A DNA stretch of 64,000 bases from a bacterium (GTDB lineage: Bacteria; Myxococcota_A; Polyangia; Nannocystales; Nannocystaceae). The DNA is taken from assembly GCA_024742475.1 (NCBI GenBank), contig JANSYI010000041.1:1-64000 (forward strand). The letters run 5' to 3'. Position numbers and translations under genes: made by a program. Numbering within the stretch: position 1 is the first letter of the stretch; each line of letters starts with the position of its first letter. Of this stretch, positions 60,430-64,000 are shown piece by piece. The notes under the pieces were generated by a model. That model saw only the letters and a list, made by a program, of their open reading frames with translations. It was not told where the DNA came from and ran no database searches.

Positions 60430-61296
60430 CTACGCCATGTTCGCGAGCGATGCGCGGCCGCGGCCGACGTCGCCGAAGTCGGGCCGGTTGGAGCGCCCGC
60501 CGACGCACGCGCGAAACACCTGAGCGTAGCTGGCCGCGACCGCATCAGGATGGTCGGCGTAGAAGCCTCGAGCCGTGAGCAGGCGGTGGAGCCGCGGCAA
60601 GTTGTAGCCGGGCACGGTGGGAAAGAAGTGGTGCTCGCAGTGGTAGTTGACGTGGTGCGGCGCGATCAACGTTCGCGCGAGCCATCCCGCCTTGGTGGTG
60701 CGCGCGTGTCGTCGCGCGTCACGATGCAGCAGATCCGGCACTGCGCCGTGCTCTCCCATGACGCGCAGGCGCAGGCACAGCGGCACGACGAAGAGGAACC
60801 CCACCCACCACGCGGCGTAGGCCCAGGGGATCTGCGCGAGCCAGAGCGCGCCGAACATCACCACGTGCGCGACCAGGGGCGCAGGCCTGCGGTGGCGCAG
60901 GGTCATCATCAGCAGGTAGAGGCCATCGCGGAGGCCCGTGCGGCCCGAGATGTCCCGGATGATCTTGCGTCGCATGCTCGTGCTGGGGACGGGATAGGCG
61001 CGGACGAACGCGAGGTCCGGGTCCTCGCGGGTGCCTGCGTGGCGGTGGTGCGCTAGATGGCCGCTGCGATAGGTGTCGAAGTCGATGAGGGGCGGCGCAG
61101 CGAAGACCCACCGCCCGAGGAACGCGTTCGACCGCGCGGGCAAGCGCGCGCTGCAGGCATGGTGGCGCGCGAACGCGTGAGCGCTCGAGCAATGGAGGGG
61201 CTCGGGCTGCGCGCACCCCGGGGCGGGACGGTGAACCCGCCGAGGAAACGGTGTCCCGGTACCCTCGGCGGTTGAGAATCCCACCCGCTGCAACAC
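60430..61296 (-). CDS. Fatty acid desaturase family, N-terminal region degraded or truncated
   Basis: The C-terminal two thirds are a clear membrane-bound desaturase: HLAHHRHAGTREDPDL (second His box), transmembrane spans APLVAHVVMFGALWLAQIPWAYAAWWVGFLFVVPL, and HVNYHCEHHFFPTVPGYNLPRLHRLL (third box). The first box is abnormal (HHACSARLPARSNAFLG, lacking the second His), and the preceding hydrophobic part is replaced by a polar run. GTG 61296 gives 288 residues; TTG 61143 gives 237. The divergent lipoprotein gene leaves no room for a full N-terminus. It may be a pseudogene. Confidence 0.55.
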   Translation of the reverse strand: MLQRVGFSTAEGTGTPFPRRVHRPAPGCAQPEPLHCSSAHAFARHHACSARLPARSNAFLGRWVFAAPPLIDFDTYRSGHLAHHRHAGTREDPDLAFVRAYPVPSTSMRRKIIRDISGRTGLRDGLYLLMMTLRHRRPAPLVAHVVMFGALWLAQIPWAYAAWWVGFLFVVPLCLRLRVMGEHGAVPDLLHRDARRHARTTKAGWLARTLIAPHHVNYHCEHHFFPTVPGYNLPRLHRLLTARGFYADHPDAVAASYAQVFRACVGGRSNRPDFGDVGRGRASLANMA

Positions 61297-61359
61297 GCCG
61301 GCGACCCGGTCGGGGCCGCCGGGTGGGGGTCGGGGCTCAAGACTGGACGCGTTCGGACG

Positions 61360-62532
61360 ATGCGGCCCATCGTGACCGTTCGACGACTTGCACTGGTGTT
61401 GCCCATTCTCGCGCTCTCGACCGTGGCCTGCGACCGAGCCGTCGAAGATCCGGTGGCCCCCGAAGGAGACGCGGGAGCGGCCGACCCGTCCGACGGCACC
61501 GACGCCGATCCCGAGCCCGACGCGCCATCGAACGGTGACGACGCGGATCCCAGCGACGATGAAGCCGAGGGGGGCTACGCCATCTTGGGGCGGACCGTCT
61601 CCGTGGCCGAGGCGGCGACGAACCGTGGTGGTCTGACCCACGCGGGACAGGCGGTCGCGGAGGAGGGATGCCCGTTCGTTCCGAGCGCGGAACCGTGCAA
61701 CGCCGACGTCTGCATGAACGACCCCGGCTCGGCGGAGTGCAAGGACATCATCGAAGCGTACTGCGATGCGCACCCCGAGGACCCTGGCTGCGACCACGAC
61801 TCCGAACCTGGCGAGCCGCCGCCACCGGACGGCGAACCCGGAGGCAAGGAGCCGCCACCGGACGGCGAGACGTGGGCGTGCGAAGAGGACCCCTCGTGGC
61901 CGCCGTGCGAGGTCTGCCTCGACCCCGACGCGACGGACGAGGCGTGTGGGGATGCTTGGAACGCGCACTGTAGCGAGCACCCCGAGGACGCGTGGTGCGA
62001 GCACGACGACGATGAGCCCGAGGCCGTCTACATGCCGAGCTCGCTCTCGGTGCTGGTGCACCAGGTCGAGTTCTCGCTCGCCGACGATTGCAGCGACCCG
62101 ATCTTGGTGGGCACGCCCGAAGAGCCGCACTACGTCGACTTCACCGATGGCCCCGAGCTGGTCGACGCGACGCTCCCGCCCGAGGGGACCTACGCCTGCG
62201 TGATCATCACGATGAGCGACCACATCCAGTGGTCCGTCGATGGTGACAACCCGTGCGCGGGGGACCACGTCCAAGACGTCTCGGGTGAGGACGGCACCGA
62301 GGAGACGGTGAAGCTGTACCTCTCGACTGCGGGCGACTCGGGTCATGACGGCAACGACGCGTTCGAGGCGCCCGGGCTGTTTCTCGGCGGCGCGCTCGAG
62401 GTCGGCGAGGGCATCGTTGCCTCGGAGTTCGTAGTGTCGTTCCCCGATGGGGTCTGGTACCGACCCGACCGCGAGCGCGCCTGCGAGATTCGAGAGCCCG
62501 AGTTCGCGTTCCAGACCGCATACGCGGAGTAG
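61360..62532 (+). CDS. Cys-rich lipoprotein of unknown function
   Basis: The 390-residue protein has a lipoprotein signal (LALVLPILALSTVACDRA) and an acidic Asp/Pro linker. Cys-rich repeats follow (SAEPCNADVCMNDPGSAECKDIIEAYCDAHPEDPGC; SWPPCEVCLDPDATDEACGDAWNAHC). A C-terminal beta domain (about 230-390) contains SSLSVLVHQVEFSLADDCSDPI and TYACVIITMSDHIQWSVDG. No known family is recognised. ATG 61360 is set by the signal. It diverges from the damaged desaturase gene. Confidence 0.75.
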   Translation: MRPIVTVRRLALVLPILALSTVACDRAVEDPVAPEGDAGAADPSDGTDADPEPDAPSNGDDADPSDDEAEGGYAILGRTVSVAEAATNRGGLTHAGQAVAEEGCPFVPSAEPCNADVCMNDPGSAECKDIIEAYCDAHPEDPGCDHDSEPGEPPPPDGEPGGKEPPPDGETWACEEDPSWPPCEVCLDPDATDEACGDAWNAHCSEHPEDAWCEHDDDEPEAVYMPSSLSVLVHQVEFSLADDCSDPILVGTPEEPHYVDFTDGPELVDATLPPEGTYACVIITMSDHIQWSVDGDNPCAGDHVQDVSGEDGTEETVKLYLSTAGDSGHDGNDAFEAPGLFLGGALEVGEGIVASEFVVSFPDGVWYRPDRERACEIREPEFAFQTAYAE

Positions 62533-62536
62533 CGAC

Positions 62537-64000
62537 TCACTGCGGCGCGGCGTAGAGGCTGGTCAGCGGCACGTCGTCGAGCTCGAGCACGACCTGCGGG
62601 GCCGTCGTGCCGAACCGGTTCCACGCGTCGACCTCATGGGTGGTCATGTGCAGCTCGTGAAAGAGCAGGGCCGCTTCGGCGCGACGCAGGGGGGCGGGCT
62701 CGAGGTTTTGCGGCCATCGGCCCTCCCGGGCGTATTGCCGCCGGGCGAGCTCGTGCAGGTCGTGTAGATGGATGCGGGAGGGCCCCTCGGGCAGCACGCC
62801 GCTGATCGCATGGCCCCAGAAGCCTCGGTTGAGGCCCAGACGTGCAGCACCCCGAGGGCCGCCTGCGAGCGGAGCGTACTGAGACAGGCCCAAGGTGGGG
62901 GCGTCGCGGATGGCCACCGCGCCCGGGGCGAGCAGGGCTACCACGAGGGCCGGCTGCATCCACCGCCGCCGCGCGTGGGGGAGGTTCGCCAGGCGCCATA
63001 GGCGACACCACGCCTCGGCGCACAGCAGCGCCAAGAACGGGTAGGCGGTGATCCAGTGCTTGGTCCCTCCGAAGATCGGCGTGGAGGGGAGGCTGATGAG
63101 CGCGATGGGGAAGGCCGCGAACAGGCCGTACAGCAGAGCGTCGCGGGGCGGGAGGCTCGCGGGGCGTGGCGTCCAGAAGGATGCGTTCGCGTGGCCGTCG
63201 GCGCGCGCAAACACGTCGTCGCGCCCTTGCACGAGTAGTCCGACCGCCCCGGTCACCAGGAGGACCGCCGGCACGGTGGCCAGGGTCATCACCAGCGGGT
63301 AGCCGATCGGCATCGGGGGCTGGTTGTAGTTCCGGCCGAGGAACTCCATGTTGTACCAGCTGTGCTGGCGGTGGAAGTCGAAGTACTCCTGCAGGCGCGG
63401 CAGGGTGTCGGCCCACATCCACGGCCAACACAGCCAGGCCACCAGGGGTGCGAGCACCATCATGCTCACCAGTGGCAGCGGGATCCACGAGGAGCGCGGC
63501 GCGACGCGGCCGCTTCGGGCGCGGTCGAGCAGCAGCTGAAGGCCGTGGTGGGTGGCGAGCAGCGGGCCGACGAACAAGGCGTTGTGTTTGACCGCGATCG
63601 CGATGCCGAGCAGGACCCCCACGAGCACGCCCCAAAGCGCCGACGACTGCGCCCGGCGATAGGCGAGGACCACCGCGAGGATCGCAGTGGCGACCGGGAC
63701 GTCGAACGCGTGCAGGCCCGCGTTGAACCACACGCGAGGCAGCAGGATGAAGCAGCCCGCGGCGAGCATGCCCGCGAGCACGCCGGCCCTACGGAACCCC
63801 GCCAAGAACAGCAGCGCGCAGCCGATACCCGCGGCGAGTTGGGCCGGCAGTCGCATCGCCGCGCCCTCGGGCATGAGCCCGGTCCGGGCCGGGCGGTCCT
63901 CTTGCGCGGGTGCAGAGCCGACCCAGCGCGCCGACAGCCCGCCGAGCGTCTTCATCAGGGCCGGGTGTTCGTGGTTTGGCGCAAAGTGGCGGTCCCGGAG
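62537..64000 (-). CDS. Glycosyltransferase family 39-like membrane protein (partial)
   Basis: The reading frame runs off the right edge without its start. At least 487 residues are visible, with about ten transmembrane segments (LAAGIGCALLFLAGF, VLAGMLAAGCFILLP, LWGVLVGVLLGIAIAVKHNA). The conserved loop AFDVPVATAILAVVL and the N-terminal NHEHPALMKTLGG, typical of the donor site of PMT/GT-C transferases, are present. It probably moves a sugar from a polyprenyl phosphate to an envelope acceptor. An internal ATG at 63953-63955 is not the real start, since the conserved motif lies before it. Confidence 0.8.
   Translation of the reverse strand, partial: LRDRHFAPNHEHPALMKTLGGLSARWVGSAPAQEDRPARTGLMPEGAAMRLPAQLAAGIGCALLFLAGFRRAGVLAGMLAAGCFILLPRVWFNAGLHAFDVPVATAILAVVLAYRRAQSSALWGVLVGVLLGIAIAVKHNALFVGPLLATHHGLQLLLDRARSGRVAPRSSWIPLPLVSMMVLAPLVAWLCWPWMWADTLPRLQEYFDFHRQHSWYNMEFLGRNYNQPPMPIGYPLVMTLATVPAVLLVTGAVGLLVQGRDDVFARADGHANASFWTPRPASLPPRDALLYGLFAAFPIALISLPSTPIFGGTKHWITAYPFLALLCAEAWCRLWRLANLPHARRRWMQPALVVALLAPGAVAIRDAPTLGLSQYAPLAGGPRGAARLGLNRGFWGHAISGVLPEGPSRIHLHDLHELARRQYAREGRWPQNLEPAPLRRAEAALLFHELHMTTHEVDAWNRFGTTAPQVVLELDDVPLTSLYAAPQ

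Noticed and set aside
61297..62346. Open frame upstream of the desaturase continuing through the lipoprotein gene
   Set aside because: It lies antisense to a lipoprotein gene with a clear signal and Cys-rich repeats. The desaturase-frame translation there has no hydrophobic spans or homology pattern.

Overview
The window is a single high-GC chromosomal stretch from a myxobacterium-like organism (Myxococcota). The suborder Nannocystineae is my best guess. This rests on several features. There are many secreted lipoproteins with Ser/Thr/Gly/Asp-rich linkers right after the lipobox. One protein ends in a MYXO-CTERM-like sorting tail. There are two Ser/Thr protein kinases, one with a PEGA-like domain and one with TPRs. 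Two sigma-54 activators are present, together with DUF4388/roadblock signalling proteins and GTG starts at many genes. The assignment is inference from gene content; no rRNA or marker phylogeny is available here.

Layout. 1-4.4 kb: 91-bp tandem repeats carrying a terminator-like hairpin, a cysE-type serine acetyltransferase, a stand-alone Fis-type HTH protein, and a pseudo-receiver/DUF4388/roadblock protein coupled to a second roadblock protein. 4.4-11.6 kb: a VWA lipoprotein, a tRNA-Phe with a clear promoter and terminator, an M74 LysM endopeptidase next to a small penicillin-binding transpeptidase, a HipA-like kinase/DUF3037 pair, and a secreted esterase. 11.7-16.2 kb: an RNA-repair locus with rtcR divergent from rtcB-rtcA; a Uma2-type nuclease follows rtcA by 8 bp. 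16.3-19 kb: a three-gene set (membrane protein, TPR/TM protein, AAA+ ATPase) closed by a hairpin. 19-22.7 kb: a TetR regulator, amidohydrolase, MEST-like hydrolase and DUF2834 protein linked by four-base stop/start overlaps, with an 18-bp palindrome just upstream of tetR.

22.7-39.3 kb: a T6SS-associated pair (DUF6484-like and TIGR02270-like), FG-GAP and RCC1 lipoproteins, an NAPE-PLD-type metallohydrolase, a glutathione S-transferase, a MYXO-CTERM protein, a divergent HemF-like protein, an SDR, a kinase and a TPR protein. 39.3-48.2 kb: a YihY-type membrane protein coupled to a methyltransferase, a PA14 membrane protein, and a sigma-54 activator coupled to a 991-residue kinase-TPR protein. 48.2-55.1 kb: a G3E GTPase, a membrane ferritin-like protein, a TPR membrane protein, a class III CoA-transferase and an ATP-dependent DNA ligase. 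55.2-64 kb: glutathione-dependent formaldehyde dehydrogenase with an MBL hydrolase, a MITE-like element whose flanking CTAG supplies that hydrolase's stop codon, a PHB-depolymerase-like lipoprotein, a POT peptide transporter, a fatty-acid desaturase with a damaged N-terminal end, a Cys-rich lipoprotein, and a GT39-like glycosyltransferase cut by the window edge.

Most of the window is ordinary chromosome. The best leads for something new are the Rtc locus with the attached Uma2 nuclease, the AAA/TPR/membrane trio, the TetR operon with its palindrome, the MITE, and the paired 5'-leader hairpins before the pseudo-receiver gene.
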